From Polluticoccus soli (GTDB lineage Bacteria > Bacteroidota > Bacteroidia > Chitinophagales > Chitinophagaceae), in NCBI RefSeq assembly GCF_029269745.1, contig NZ_JARJHT010000002.1, positions 1,054,001 through 1,118,000 on the forward strand: 64,000 nt of DNA. The letters run 5' to 3'. Positions within the stretch are counted from its first letter, which is position 1; each line of letters starts with the position of its first letter. The notes under the pieces are model-generated. The model made no database searches and was not told where the DNA came from. It saw only the letters and a program-made list of their open reading frames with translations. The translations under genes and the position numbers were made by a program. Of this stretch, positions 26,120 to 34,683 are shown in pieces.

Positions 26120-26411
26120 ATAGTGATATTTTAAAATATTACAAATAGAGACATGGCTCAGAGTGATAAATCAATAAGCATACAATACTAGGCCATTACA
26201 TATTCAGGGTAGACAAAATACAAAAAATAAATAATTAGAGAAAGAAATTGATATAAATAAAATAACCATACTATAATCGTCATCGTAAATAAAAGACCAG
26301 AAGGTGGCTTCTAAATTCTTTGCTATTAGCTTGTCCGTTTATTGAACAGCGGCTTGTGATAATTCTTTTGATGGTGTCACTGCACGCCTTTTCGCGCTAT
26401 TTGAAATAAAG
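26120..26411. other. AT-rich intergenic region between the two FAD oxidoreductase genes
   Basis: 292 bases with no open frame of note. The part nearest the downstream gene carries a block (26196-26257) shared with the region upstream of the paralogue, so this gap holds a separate promoter rather than simple operon spacing. No hairpin terminator was seen after the upstream gene's stop at 26412. Confidence 0.6.
26196..26257 (-). promoter_or_regulatory. Conserved upstream block, downstream paralogue
   Basis: About 60 bases that align with 28235-28296 with few changes. Shared elements, given on the plus strand, are ATTCAGG, ACAAAATACAAAAA, TAATTA and AGAAAGAAATTGA followed by ATAAA. On the minus strand the block includes TATTTTGT, resembling a Bacteroidota -7 element, about 95 bases ahead of the start codon. 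It probably holds promoter and regulator sites. Confidence 0.6.
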
Positions 26412-28151
26412 CTATTCTCCCTGGTCTTCGGGAACGCCTCTCCCTGCTATCTTTTTCAGTTCTTCTATCGGCCAGCCGAGTATTTTACCCGCAGTGGACA
26501 ACAGCGGGCGTTTCAGGTCTTTATAGGGTAAGCCCCTGTCGTAACGCCCTTTATCATGATGACGCGCACGCACTACGAAATGTGGTTCGTGCAGGTTCCA
26601 GATATCACAGTCCTCAGCATCAACACCCGAAATATCGAGGATGGCATTCACAGCGCGACGGGCCGCCTCGTTGGCGCCTTCCATGGTAGCCAGGTCGGTA
26701 AAGGTGCGTACATAGTCGCTGGCCAGGAAGAAGTTTTGTATGCGCGTATATGCTTCAGGTCGCAAGCCCCATGTGTTCACCCTGTTCACCAACAACGGCT
26801 CTGTGTTGGTCAGCGCGTAAGGTTTGTCTTTGGCTTCAGATGGATGGATATCTGAATCTATATAGCAGTCCACCAGCATCTCATCGCTGAGAACAGTTTT
26901 GCCGTTTATGTTCAGGCTTTTCTTCAGCTGTTCCCAAACGTCCTTCTTTATTTCATCCAGAGTACAATCCGTTGCTACTTTGCCATTCAGTCCTGGCACT
27001 TCCCAATCCGACATGTCAACAGAAAGAATTCCTTTCACCTGGCCATTACCCCTTTTGTCCAGATCATAGTCTTTCCAGAATTGTATTTGCGAAATAGACG
27101 TAAGCGCCCAGGGCGTGTCAACATAGATACAGTGTCCATGCACTATTTCTACATTTTGATTCAGGTAGAATTGCATACCGTTCATCCAGGCTACCGATGG
27201 TGCAAGATCACGTATGCCTTGCAAACTCATGTCATAGGCTATCATGTCATCGTTGATCAATGGTGCAGCTACTTCTACAGGTACAGCGAGTACATAATAA
27301 TCACCTGTTATTTTCTGAGGTTCACCACCGTCAAAGCTTATCCAGGCACCTGTTATCTGCCCATTCTCAAAATCGAGTTTCGTACAGCTTGCGCCATAAC
27401 GGTAGTCAACACCGCAGCTTTTCAAATATTGTATCCAGGGATTCAGCCACACTTCATTGGTAGGACCGTTTAATACCCTGTCGGCCTGTATGCGTGGATT
27501 AGCCATGTTCAGCAGCAATTGCAGGAAGATATCGCCGCCGGTTTTTGTGCTGGCATATTTGGCATTGGCTGCCACCAACGTACGGGTCAACCCTTCTACC
27601 AACAGCGTTTGATAATTCTTGCTCTGGTTATCGGCATCCATAAACTGCCACCAGCCAATACCCTCATAATCGTTGATACGACGCTCATAACACGAGGTCA
27701 GTATCTGCCAGACCTTAGAGCTGAACAGATCGATCTCTGCCGATGTCAAACCAGTATCGGAATGCATGGACGCCAAGATGGCTCTCAGATCATCTTTTGA
27801 ATTAGGAAAGCTCACCACCGTGACAATCGGCGTTTGATCAAACCGTGCTATCTCTACTCGGTCTACCTGCACCAGATTATCATGTACGCTACCACTACCA
27901 AAAGGGATACGCGACATCGTATCAGTAATATGTTTGTAAAATCCGGGAAAGAAACGGAAGCCGTGTTCACCGGGAAGAAATTTGTCCGTATACTGTTGAT
28001 TAGAGCCCGGCACATCTACGCTACGTGCCTTACCGCCGCAATAGATTTTGTTTCGCTCGTACACTTCAACCTTAAATCCACGTTCTACCAATTCATGCGC
28101 AGCGCTCATGCCTGCTACTCCACCGCCTATAACAATGACTTTCTTTGACAT
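26412..28151 (-). CDS. FAD-dependent oxidoreductase, paralogue of the next gene
   Basis: 579 residues, strongly similar throughout to the product of 24368-26119, indicating tandem duplication. The same landmarks are present: VIVIGGGVAGMSAAHELVE, CGGKARSVDVP, GEHGFRFFPGFYKHITDTM and DYVRTFTDLATMEGANEAAR. The closest substitutions are scattered and both retain all cofactor motifs, so both look functional. The encoded enzymes may act on different substrates or successive steps. It is the first gene of the leftward cluster; its stop lies 292 bases ahead of the second copy. Confidence 0.88.
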   Translation of the reverse strand: MSKKVIVIGGGVAGMSAAHELVERGFKVEVYERNKIYCGGKARSVDVPGSNQQYTDKFLPGEHGFRFFPGFYKHITDTMSRIPFGSGSVHDNLVQVDRVEIARFDQTPIVTVVSFPNSKDDLRAILASMHSDTGLTSAEIDLFSSKVWQILTSCYERRINDYEGIGWWQFMDADNQSKNYQTLLVEGLTRTLVAANAKYASTKTGGDIFLQLLLNMANPRIQADRVLNGPTNEVWLNPWIQYLKSCGVDYRYGASCTKLDFENGQITGAWISFDGGEPQKITGDYYVLAVPVEVAAPLINDDMIAYDMSLQGIRDLAPSVAWMNGMQFYLNQNVEIVHGHCIYVDTPWALTSISQIQFWKDYDLDKRGNGQVKGILSVDMSDWEVPGLNGKVATDCTLDEIKKDVWEQLKKSLNINGKTVLSDEMLVDCYIDSDIHPSEAKDKPYALTNTEPLLVNRVNTWGLRPEAYTRIQNFFLASDYVRTFTDLATMEGANEAARRAVNAILDISGVDAEDCDIWNLHEPHFVVRARHHDKGRYDRGLPYKDLKRPLLSTAGKILGWPIEELKKIAGRGVPEDQGE

Positions 28152-28234
28152 ACGATATCGTTTTTAGATTGATGTTTAGAAGTGTTTTCCGGGACGATGG
28201 TTCGATAGCAGATGAATGCACAAAGTCAGTCACT

Positions 28235-28296
28235 TTATACATTCAGGAAAACAAAATACAAAAAGCAGTTAATTAAAGAAAGAAATTGACATAAAC
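28235..28296 (-). promoter_or_regulatory. Conserved upstream block, upstream paralogue
   Basis: Partner of the block at 26196-26257, at about the same distance (roughly 85-145 bases) from its start codon. It contains the same ATTCAGG, ACAAAATACAAAAA, TTAATTA and AGAAAGAAATTGA elements in the same order. Conservation beyond coding sequence implies the duplication included the control region or that it is under selection. Confidence 0.6.
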
Positions 28297-28338
28297 TGTT
28301 TGCCAACAAATCTCAGTTTCGGAAAAATTGGAAACAAA

Positions 28339-28360
28339 AAAGCCACCGGGCGGTGGCTTT
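28339..28360 (-). terminator. Terminator after the MORN/YwqK-like gene
   Basis: AAAGCCACC (28339-28347) pairs with GGTGGCTTT (28352-28360); on the minus strand the stem is followed by TTTTTTG. It lies 3 bases past the stop at 28363. Confidence 0.85.
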
Positions 28361-28362
28361 AA

Positions 28363-29013
28363 TTAATTGCTATAACTAGTTCGCTTATTAGAAGGCGGCT
28401 TATAATAGTTCTTCTTGGTATTGTGCGGCATGCCTGCTTCGCGCTTTTGGAAATACAGGCTGTCGTCTTTCGACATCGGGAATGCTTTCTGAAAGACCAG
28501 TTCATCGACCTGCCATTCTTCTTCACGAATTAACCGACCCGTGGCAGGATCGTAAAACTTCCACGTGCCGTGGCGTACACTCCCTTTTTCGGTAGCCACA
28601 GAGCGTAAACTTTGCGCGCCGGTTATAGGGTCTTCCACCAAAAATGTATCGCGTTCACGTTTGGGATTGAGGCCGCGGTACTGTCCGACAGCTACCATAC
28701 GGCCACTTTCGAAGTATTTAGCTTCGCCATCCCTCACGTCATTCTTAAATGTCTCCATTGCCTGAAGCTCGCCCTCACCGCCAAGTTTATACCAGGGGCC
28801 AATTTTGATACCGTGGTCGTAATTGCCAAATTCGGTGTAACCAGGTTCTCCCATGCGTTCCCCTTGTGATACCACCCAGAGACCCTGGCGCTTGCCACGG
28901 TCATCGGTCTGGTTATATGCCTGGCCCGACCTCTGTGGATTCTCCTGACCTTTAACCGCGCCGATGCTCAGCATGCACATCGCACCCATCAATATTGTCC
29001 TGGCTCTCTTCAT
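28363..29013 (-). CDS. Secreted MORN-repeat/YwqK-like protein
   Basis: 216 residues from the ATG at 29013, which begins a signal-peptide-like segment (MKRARTILMGAMCMLSIGAV). The body contains repeated GxWxxYxxGxL-like units: RQGLWVVSQ, KIGPWYKLGGEGELQAMETF, RDGEAKYFESGRMVAVGQYR and RHGTWKFYDPATGRLIREEE. Such repeats are found in YwqK/MORN-variant proteins; the role is unknown. It follows the Fe-S carrier gene by 16 bases in the same direction. Confidence 0.8.
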   Translation of the reverse strand: MKRARTILMGAMCMLSIGAVKGQENPQRSGQAYNQTDDRGKRQGLWVVSQGERMGEPGYTEFGNYDHGIKIGPWYKLGGEGELQAMETFKNDVRDGEAKYFESGRMVAVGQYRGLNPKRERDTFLVEDPITGAQSLRSVATEKGSVRHGTWKFYDPATGRLIREEEWQVDELVFQKAFPMSKDDSLYFQKREAGMPHNTKKNYYKPPSNKRTSYSN

Positions 29014-29029
29014 CCTTGTAAGATAATCA

Positions 29030-29374
29030 TTAAACGGCAAACGAGGTGCCGCAACCGCAGGTACTGCTGGCGTTCGGATTCTTGAATACGAATCCGCGCG
29101 CATTCAGGCCATCCTGAAAATCAACCTGCATGCCGTGCAAGTAAATCCCATGTGCCTTTTTCATTACCACAGGTATACCTTCTATATCATATATCTCATC
29201 GTCTTCTTCTTTAGCATCAAAACCAAGTACATAGCTCAGTCCTGAGCAGCCGCCACCCTTTACGCCTACGCGTAGAAACTGGGTCGCATCAAATCCGGGG
29301 TCAGCCATCAGTTTTTTTACTTCGGCAATTGCGCCTTCTGTTAGTGCTACCGGGCTTTGTATCGTTGTATCCAT
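29030..29374 (-). CDS. HesB/IscA-type iron-sulfur carrier protein
   Basis: 114 residues, A-type carrier family. The three cluster-binding cysteines are Cys43 (GGGCSG), Cys106 and Cys108 (STCGCG). The fold segments ALTEGAIAEVKKLM and LRVGVKGGGCSGLSY are typical. A-type carriers hand Fe-S clusters from the SUF or ISC scaffold to client enzymes. No suf or isc genes are nearby, so a specific name (sufA, iscA, erpA) is not justified. Confidence 0.95.
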   Translation of the reverse strand: MDTTIQSPVALTEGAIAEVKKLMADPGFDATQFLRVGVKGGGCSGLSYVLGFDAKEEDDEIYDIEGIPVVMKKAHGIYLHGMQVDFQDGLNARGFVFKNPNASSTCGCGTSFAV

Positions 29375-29505
29375 TGATTATTAGTCGCTTTAATGCAAAG
29401 TTACCATACCGCTAAAGGCTATCCAAATGCCGAACGTTAAAGTATAATTCCTGCCAATATCTGTATAACCAGCCTATTCTATAAAATATGTTAAAGAACA
29501 TTTTT

Positions 29506-29513
29506 TACTTTTG
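29506..29513 (+). promoter_or_regulatory. Candidate -7 promoter element of frr
   Basis: TACTTTTG is a perfect TAnnTTTG match 23 bases ahead of the frr start codon. No TTG is at the usual -33 distance, so strength is uncertain. Confidence 0.5.
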
Positions 29514-29536
29514 CTACCGCTAAAACGACTACTTAT

Positions 29537-30100
29537 ATGAGCGAAGTCCTGGATGGGATCGTAAACGAAGCATCCCAGCTTATGAAAAAGGCCATTAGCC
29601 ATCTTGAAACTGAACTGAGCAAGATCCGCGCCGGCAAGGCAAACCCGATGATTATAGACGGGATCTTTGTTGAATATTATGGCAACCCTACCCCCTTGAA
29701 CCAGGTTGCTAACATCACCGTTCCTGACGCCCGTACCCTGGCCATTCAGCCATGGGAAAAGCAAATGATGGGCCCAATCGAAAAGGCCATCATCGCCTCC
29801 AACATAGGCCTGAACCCGCAAAACGACGGTATCATGATACGTCTGTTCCTGCCGCCGCTGACAGAAGAGCGCCGTAAAGAACTGGTAAAACGTGTGAATG
29901 GCGAAGGTGAGCACGCCAAGGTATCTGTCCGCAACATACGCCGCGACGCCATCGAAGCTGTGAAAAAAGAACAGAAAAATGGCCTGAGCGAGGACATAGC
30001 CAAAGACACAGAAGCTCATATACAAGGTATCACTGATAAGCACATTGTATTGGTGGACCAGCACTGCAAAGACAAAGAAAAAGAGATCATGACGATATAA
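29537..30100 (+). CDS. frr: Ribosome recycling factor
   Basis: 187 residues, standard length. It splits post-termination ribosomes together with EF-G. The N-terminal helix has KAISHLETELSKIRAGKANP with the conserved RAGKA at 31-35; domain II includes YYGNPTPLNQVANITVPDAR; the C-terminal helices contain LTEERRKELVKRV and SVRNIRRDA. In many bacteria frr follows pyrH; pyrH is not here and the gene has its own promoter and terminator. Confidence 0.98.
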   Translation: MSEVLDGIVNEASQLMKKAISHLETELSKIRAGKANPMIIDGIFVEYYGNPTPLNQVANITVPDARTLAIQPWEKQMMGPIEKAIIASNIGLNPQNDGIMIRLFLPPLTEERRKELVKRVNGEGEHAKVSVRNIRRDAIEAVKKEQKNGLSEDIAKDTEAHIQGITDKHIVLVDQHCKDKEKEIMTI

Positions 30101-30105
30101 TTTCG

Positions 30106-30136
30106 AAAAAGCCCCCTAATTTTGGGGGCTTTTTTG
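30106..30136 (+). terminator. Terminator after frr
   Basis: AAAGCCCCC (30108-30116) pairs with GGGGGCTTT (30124-30132) with a TAATTTT loop and a run of T following, 7 bases past the frr stop. Confidence 0.92.
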
Positions 30137-30165
30137 ATTTTTCGCCTAAACACACATAACTAACT

Positions 30166-31125
30166 ATGGATCAACTGCATCAACAGATTTTGTTGCTGTT
30201 TTCCATCCCTATATACGCTGTCCTTATCCCGCTCGAGATCTTTTTGAGTCATTTCCACGAGTGGAAATTTTACAGCTGGAAAGAAACACTGGTAAACATT
30301 TACATGAATGCCGCCAGCGCCGGTATTGACATTTTATTGCGTGGTGTAGCCCTTGCAGTGCTGATGTTCTTTTCACAATACCAACTCCATATCGAATGGC
30401 ACCCGGTTGTATATTGGGGACTACTGTTCCTTTGCGAAGACATCATGTTCTGGCTGGAGCACTATGTTGATCATTCTGTACGCGTATTCTGGGCTGTGCA
30501 TGTTACCCACCACTCGTCTGAAGAATACAATCTGACAACCGGTTTCCGCTCTTCGGTGTTCATGCCGTTCTACCGTTTCTTGTACTTTATACCGTTGGCC
30601 CTGATAGGCTTCCGCCCGGTGGATATCCTGTTCATGTATGCTATCACGCAGGTGTACGGCATCATGGTTCATACACAGGCCATTAAGAAGCTGCCGCGTT
30701 GGATAGAATACATTTTCGTAACACCATCTCACCACCGCGTACACCACGCCAGCAACGTGCCCTATCTTGATAAGAACATGGGCATGGTGCTCATTATTTG
30801 GGACCGGATGTTCGGCACCTTTGCCGAAGAAATGGCTGAAGAGCCCCCGCGCTACGGCATCACTTCGCCCATCGAAAATCCTCACCACCCCGTTCACAGC
30901 ATCTTCCACGAATGGAAAGCTATAGGCGCCGACCTGAAACAGGACATAGGCTGGAAGGACAAATTGAAATACCTGTTTTACGTACCGGGTTGGAGCCACG
31001 ATGGCAGCCGCCAAACCACCAAACAAATGCGCGTGGATTGGATACGGGCAAAAAGAAAGCAGATGGCTGAGGCATCTGCTGCAAAACGTAAAGCAAAAAT
31101 GGAAAAGCTGGAAGAGGTGTACTAG
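30166..31125 (+). CDS. Sterol desaturase/fatty acid hydroxylase superfamily membrane protein
   Basis: 319 residues. Integral membrane di-iron oxygenase family. The histidine clusters are HYVDH at 99-103, HVTHH at 112-116, a His near 172, and HHRVHH near 191-196, all in the order of the superfamily. Hydrophobic segments lie at about 8-28, 52-70, 80-98 and 135-165. The C-terminal 60 residues are Lys/Arg/Ala-rich and charged. It probably hydroxylates or desaturates a lipid at the inner membrane; the substrate is unknown. Its stop is 1 base from that of the convergent EVE gene. Confidence 0.9.
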   Translation: MDQLHQQILLLFSIPIYAVLIPLEIFLSHFHEWKFYSWKETLVNIYMNAASAGIDILLRGVALAVLMFFSQYQLHIEWHPVVYWGLLFLCEDIMFWLEHYVDHSVRVFWAVHVTHHSSEEYNLTTGFRSSVFMPFYRFLYFIPLALIGFRPVDILFMYAITQVYGIMVHTQAIKKLPRWIEYIFVTPSHHRVHHASNVPYLDKNMGMVLIIWDRMFGTFAEEMAEEPPRYGITSPIENPHHPVHSIFHEWKAIGADLKQDIGWKDKLKYLFYVPGWSHDGSRQTTKQMRVDWIRAKRKQMAEASAAKRKAKMEKLEEVY

Positions 31126-31126
31126 C

Positions 31127-31534
31127 CTACAGCCCTGCCATCTTCATTATCTTCTTATACTCATCAGGCTTTACTGCACCTACTGATAGGCGCGACAAGC
31201 GCACCAGGTCCATAGTGGCCAGTGATGGTTCCGCTTTTATCTGTTCCAACGTTACTGGTGTAGGCAGGGCCTTTACTGGTTTCAGGTCTACCACAACCCA
31301 GTTCGGGTCTTCTGTTGTAGGATCCTGGTAAGCAGTCTTCACTACTTCAGCAATACCTACTATAGCCAGCCCTTCGTTGCTATGATAGAAAAACACCTGA
31401 TCGCCTTTTTGCATTGCCTTCAGGTTGTTGCGTGCAGCATAGTTGCGCACACCATCCCAATGGGTCTTCTTGTCTTTCTGGAATTGCTCCCAGCTATATT
31501 TAAAAGGTTCTGATTTTACGAGCCAGTAATTCAT
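31127..31534 (-). CDS. EVE domain protein
   Basis: 135 residues, a single EVE domain (PUA-like fold). Conserved features are MNYWLVKSEPFKYSW at the start, WDGVRNYAARNNLKAM near 26-41, the strand GDQVFFYHSN, and YQDPTTEDPNWVVVDL. EVE domains bind modified bases in DNA or RNA, and single-domain proteins of this kind are near-universal in bacteria with no firm role. It lies downstream of the polyprenyl synthase operon, separated by 135 bases that contain a long inverted repeat. Confidence 0.93.
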   Translation of the reverse strand: MNYWLVKSEPFKYSWEQFQKDKKTHWDGVRNYAARNNLKAMQKGDQVFFYHSNEGLAIVGIAEVVKTAYQDPTTEDPNWVVVDLKPVKALPTPVTLEQIKAEPSLATMDLVRLSRLSVGAVKPDEYKKIMKMAGL

Positions 31535-31599
31535 ATCGATCGATGATTTTCTACGTGTAAGTTGTGGTTTCTGCGCAACTATATTAATGTCAGAACCCG

Positions 31600-31655
31600 A
31601 ATTTATAGAATTCAGGAATTAATAGAATTCCGGTCATTCTTTAATTCTATAAATT
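31600..31655. repeat. AT-rich nested inverted repeat
   Basis: AATTTATAGAATT (31600-31612) is the exact reverse complement of AATTCTATAAATT (31643-31655). Inside it, GGAATT (31615-31620) faces AATTCC (31626-31631). The structure could fold into a two-level hairpin in DNA or RNA between two genes read leftwards. It lacks a GC-rich stem or T tract of a normal terminator. Confidence 0.75.
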
Positions 31656-31669
31656 ATGGTTCAGACCAA

Positions 31670-32638
31670 CTACTTATCCCTCATCAGCAAATAGCTGGCA
31701 AGATCATGTAGTGGTTGTTTGCGCTTACTGGTCACGGCAGCTTCTTCCAGGCAGTCGAATGCCCGCTGCGAATACAATTCCACAGCATCGCGGCAGGCTT
31801 TATCGGCCCCTGTTTGTTTGAACAGTTCCAGCATAGCAGGTACTTTATCCTCACCGTCCTTTTGCAACCATTCGTCTATTTGTTTTAGGTGTTCTGGGTT
31901 CGCAGTTTCTCTTGCTTTTAGTAAGAGGTAGGTCTTTTTGTTCGACTTTATATCGCCGCCGTTTTGTTTACCCAGTTTATCTGTCTCACCGAATGCATCG
32001 AGATAATCATCCTGTAGTTGGAAAGCAATACCCAGGTTCTTGCCGAAGGTGTACAGCTTATTCGAGTTGCCTTCTGTCGTACCACCTATCAGCGCTCCCA
32101 TTTTCAGTGAGCAGGCCAACAGCACTGAAGTCTTCAGCGTGATCATGTGAATGTACTCATCGATGCTCACGTCGTTCCTTGCTTCGAAATCCATATCGAG
32201 CTGTTGTCCTTCGCATACTTCTATCGATGTACGGTTGAACAGATGCAGTATCATGTGCAGGTTATGGCGTACGTTCACCAGTTGATCGTAAGCATGGATA
32301 CTCATTACATCACCGCAAAGTATACCTGCCGTCAATCCGTATTTGTCGTGGATAGTTTGTTTGCCCCTGCGCAACGGAGCCTTATCCATGATATCGTCGT
32401 GAATGAGCGTGAAGTTGTGAAACAGCTCTATGCCCATTGCTGCATGCCATGCATCTTCATTTATTTCGCCAAACAATTCATTGGCCATCAGGCACAGCAC
32501 AGGACGAATCCGCTTGCCGCCTATCTGCATAAAGTAACGGCAGGGATCATAAAGCGTACCCGGCTGCTCAGGAAAAGGTAAAAATTTAGAAAGCCTGTCT
32601 TCAAATTGTTCTACCAGTTGTGTAAAGCTGTGCATCAT
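31670..32638 (-). CDS. Polyprenyl diphosphate synthase
   Basis: 322 residues, trans-isoprenyl diphosphate synthase. The first aspartate-rich motif is DDIMD at 81-85 (LIHDDIMDKAPLRRG) and the second is DDYLD at 210-214 (FQLQDDYLDAFG). GGKRIRP at 40-46 is the IPP-binding signature. It elongates allylic diphosphates with IPP, giving a farnesyl, geranylgeranyl or longer product; chain length is not settled here. Its ATG overlaps the rnr stop by one base (TAATG), so the two are translationally coupled. Confidence 0.94.
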   Translation of the reverse strand: MMHSFTQLVEQFEDRLSKFLPFPEQPGTLYDPCRYFMQIGGKRIRPVLCLMANELFGEINEDAWHAAMGIELFHNFTLIHDDIMDKAPLRRGKQTIHDKYGLTAGILCGDVMSIHAYDQLVNVRHNLHMILHLFNRTSIEVCEGQQLDMDFEARNDVSIDEYIHMITLKTSVLLACSLKMGALIGGTTEGNSNKLYTFGKNLGIAFQLQDDYLDAFGETDKLGKQNGGDIKSNKKTYLLLKARETANPEHLKQIDEWLQKDGEDKVPAMLELFKQTGADKACRDAVELYSQRAFDCLEEAAVTSKRKQPLHDLASYLLMRDK

Positions 32639-34683
32639 TATTTTTTACGTTTCGAAGGGGCTTTCTTTTTCACCTTTCCTTCTGCACCGATGCTCCGCTT
32701 CTTCTTATGTTTTTGTTCGGGTAATTCTAATACTGTGTAATCTATCTGGCGCTTATCGAGGTTGGCTGATACGACGCGCACTTTTACCTTGTCGCCCATA
32801 CCAACACGCAAACCGGTGCTGCGACCTACGAGGCAATATTCGCCTTCACGCAGTTCAAAATCGTCAAACTGCGCCAGGTCGGCTATCGATACCATCCCTT
32901 CACATTTGTGCTCTACTGTCTCCGCCCAGAAGCCGAAGCTAGCCACGCCACTCACTACGGCTTCAAAGTCTTCGCCCACAAAGTTGGTCATGTATTCTAC
33001 CTGCTTGTACTTGTTGGCAGCGCGTTCTGCTTCCATGGCCCTGCGCTCCTGGTCGCTGCAATGGCGGCATTGCTGTTCAAGGTGTTTGATAGGTTTTACA
33101 TCATTCTTCAGGCATTCCTCGAGTATACGGTGTACTAATACATCGGGATAACGACGAATGGGCGAGGTAAAATGGCAATAGTCTTTAAAACCAAGGCCAT
33201 AGTGACCAATATTATCTGTTGTATACACCGCCTTTGCCATGGTGCGGATGCCGAGTGTTTCCAGCACGTGCTGCTCGGGTTTGCCTTGCACCATGCTCAG
33301 CATGTCGTTAAAGGATGATTGGATGCTCTGAGGCGTGTTCATATTGAACCTGTAACCAAAGGTCTCAGCAAACGATGCGAATACCTGCAGCTTGGCCTCA
33401 TCGGGCACGTCGTGTACACGGTAAGGGAAAGGCACTTGTTTGTCTTTCACTATAATGCCCGATACGTATTCAGCTACAGTCCTATTGGCCAGCAGCATAA
33501 ACTCTTCTATCAGCTGGTGTGCTTCCTTACTTTCTTTTACTACTATACCTGTAGGACGACCCGATTCATCGAGTGTAAACCTCACTTCTTCAGACGAGAA
33601 ATTGATAGCGCCTTTTTTGAAACGTGCCTTACGCAGGTTCTGCGCGGTTTCGTTTAGTGTTAGCAATACTTCTCTATGGTCACCCTCAGCGCCTTCAACG
33701 ATCAGCTGCACCTCCTCGTAGGTAAACCTGCGCTGCGAGCGAATGATCGTCTTGCCCAGCCAGTAGTCTTTCACCTTTCCCTGCGTGTTCATCTGGAAGA
33801 TGGCAGAGAAAGTGTATTTATCTTCATTAGGCCTCAGCGAGCACAACTCGTTCGACAGCCTTTCTGGCAGCATAGGCAGCACCCTGTCAGGCAAATACAC
33901 GCTGGTAGCCCTGTTGTAAGCTTCCTTATCCAGTGCTGAACCGGGCTCTATGTAATGACTCACATCGGCAATGTGTACACCTATTTCGTATATATCACCG
34001 TTCAGGTGTTTGAAGGATATCGCATCATCGAAATCACGTGCATCTATTGGGTCGATGGTCAGTGTCAGTGTATCGCGCATATCGCGGCGGTGCTTCAGCT
34101 CGGCGCTATGCACCCCTTCCGGATACCTTGCGGCATCTTCCATCACATCATCGGGGAAATGCAGCGGGAAGCCGTTCTCCACCAATATGCCCTGCATGGC
34201 TATCTCGTTCACCGATTCGTCGGTGAGGATGCTCACCACTTCGCCTACCGGATTCTTCGTCTTTTCGGTCCACTCTACTATACGGGCTATCACATGGTCG
34301 CCGTTCTTGGCATTATGCAACAGGTGCAACGGAATGAATATATCTACCGGCATCTTATCGCTGTCAGGCACCAGGAACGAGAAATGCGGATGCACTTCCA
34401 GCTTGCCACTAAATTCGGTTTGCTTACGACGTACCACGTCTATGATCTTACCCTCGGGCCTTGCACCGAACTTGCGTCCGCGCTCTATCACCTCCACCCT
34501 CACTTCATCGCCGTTCAGTGCGTTGCTGGTCTCTCCCCTGCGTATCAACACGTCTTTTTCTAACCCTTCCACTATCACAAAGCCCATCCCCCCGCGAGTT
34601 ATTTCCAGCTTACCTACATAGGTCTTCCTGCCGGAGCTGTCTACTTTCTTTTTATGTGATGCCTTAGATTTCCTGGCTGCCAT
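32638..34683 (-). CDS. rnr: Ribonuclease R
   Basis: 681 residues. A 3'-5' exoribonuclease that degrades structured RNA. After a basic N-terminus come OB/cold-shock domains (YVGKLEITRGGMGFVIVEG and FSGKLEVHPHFSFLV), then the RNB catalytic domain with TIDPIDARDFDDAIS at about 211-225 carrying the metal-binding Asp residues, and YCHFTSPIRRYPDVLVHR. A C-terminal S1 domain (FEAVVSGVASFGFWAE) and a very basic tail (KKKAPSKRKK) complete it. Its start overlaps the lpxK stop by 20 bases. Confidence 0.96.
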   Translation of the reverse strand: MAARKSKASHKKKVDSSGRKTYVGKLEITRGGMGFVIVEGLEKDVLIRRGETSNALNGDEVRVEVIERGRKFGARPEGKIIDVVRRKQTEFSGKLEVHPHFSFLVPDSDKMPVDIFIPLHLLHNAKNGDHVIARIVEWTEKTKNPVGEVVSILTDESVNEIAMQGILVENGFPLHFPDDVMEDAARYPEGVHSAELKHRRDMRDTLTLTIDPIDARDFDDAISFKHLNGDIYEIGVHIADVSHYIEPGSALDKEAYNRATSVYLPDRVLPMLPERLSNELCSLRPNEDKYTFSAIFQMNTQGKVKDYWLGKTIIRSQRRFTYEEVQLIVEGAEGDHREVLLTLNETAQNLRKARFKKGAINFSSEEVRFTLDESGRPTGIVVKESKEAHQLIEEFMLLANRTVAEYVSGIIVKDKQVPFPYRVHDVPDEAKLQVFASFAETFGYRFNMNTPQSIQSSFNDMLSMVQGKPEQHVLETLGIRTMAKAVYTTDNIGHYGLGFKDYCHFTSPIRRYPDVLVHRILEECLKNDVKPIKHLEQQCRHCSDQERRAMEAERAANKYKQVEYMTNFVGEDFEAVVSGVASFGFWAETVEHKCEGMVSIADLAQFDDFELREGEYCLVGRSTGLRVGMGDKVKVRVVSANLDKRQIDYTVLELPEQKHKKKRSIGAEGKVKKKAPSKRKK

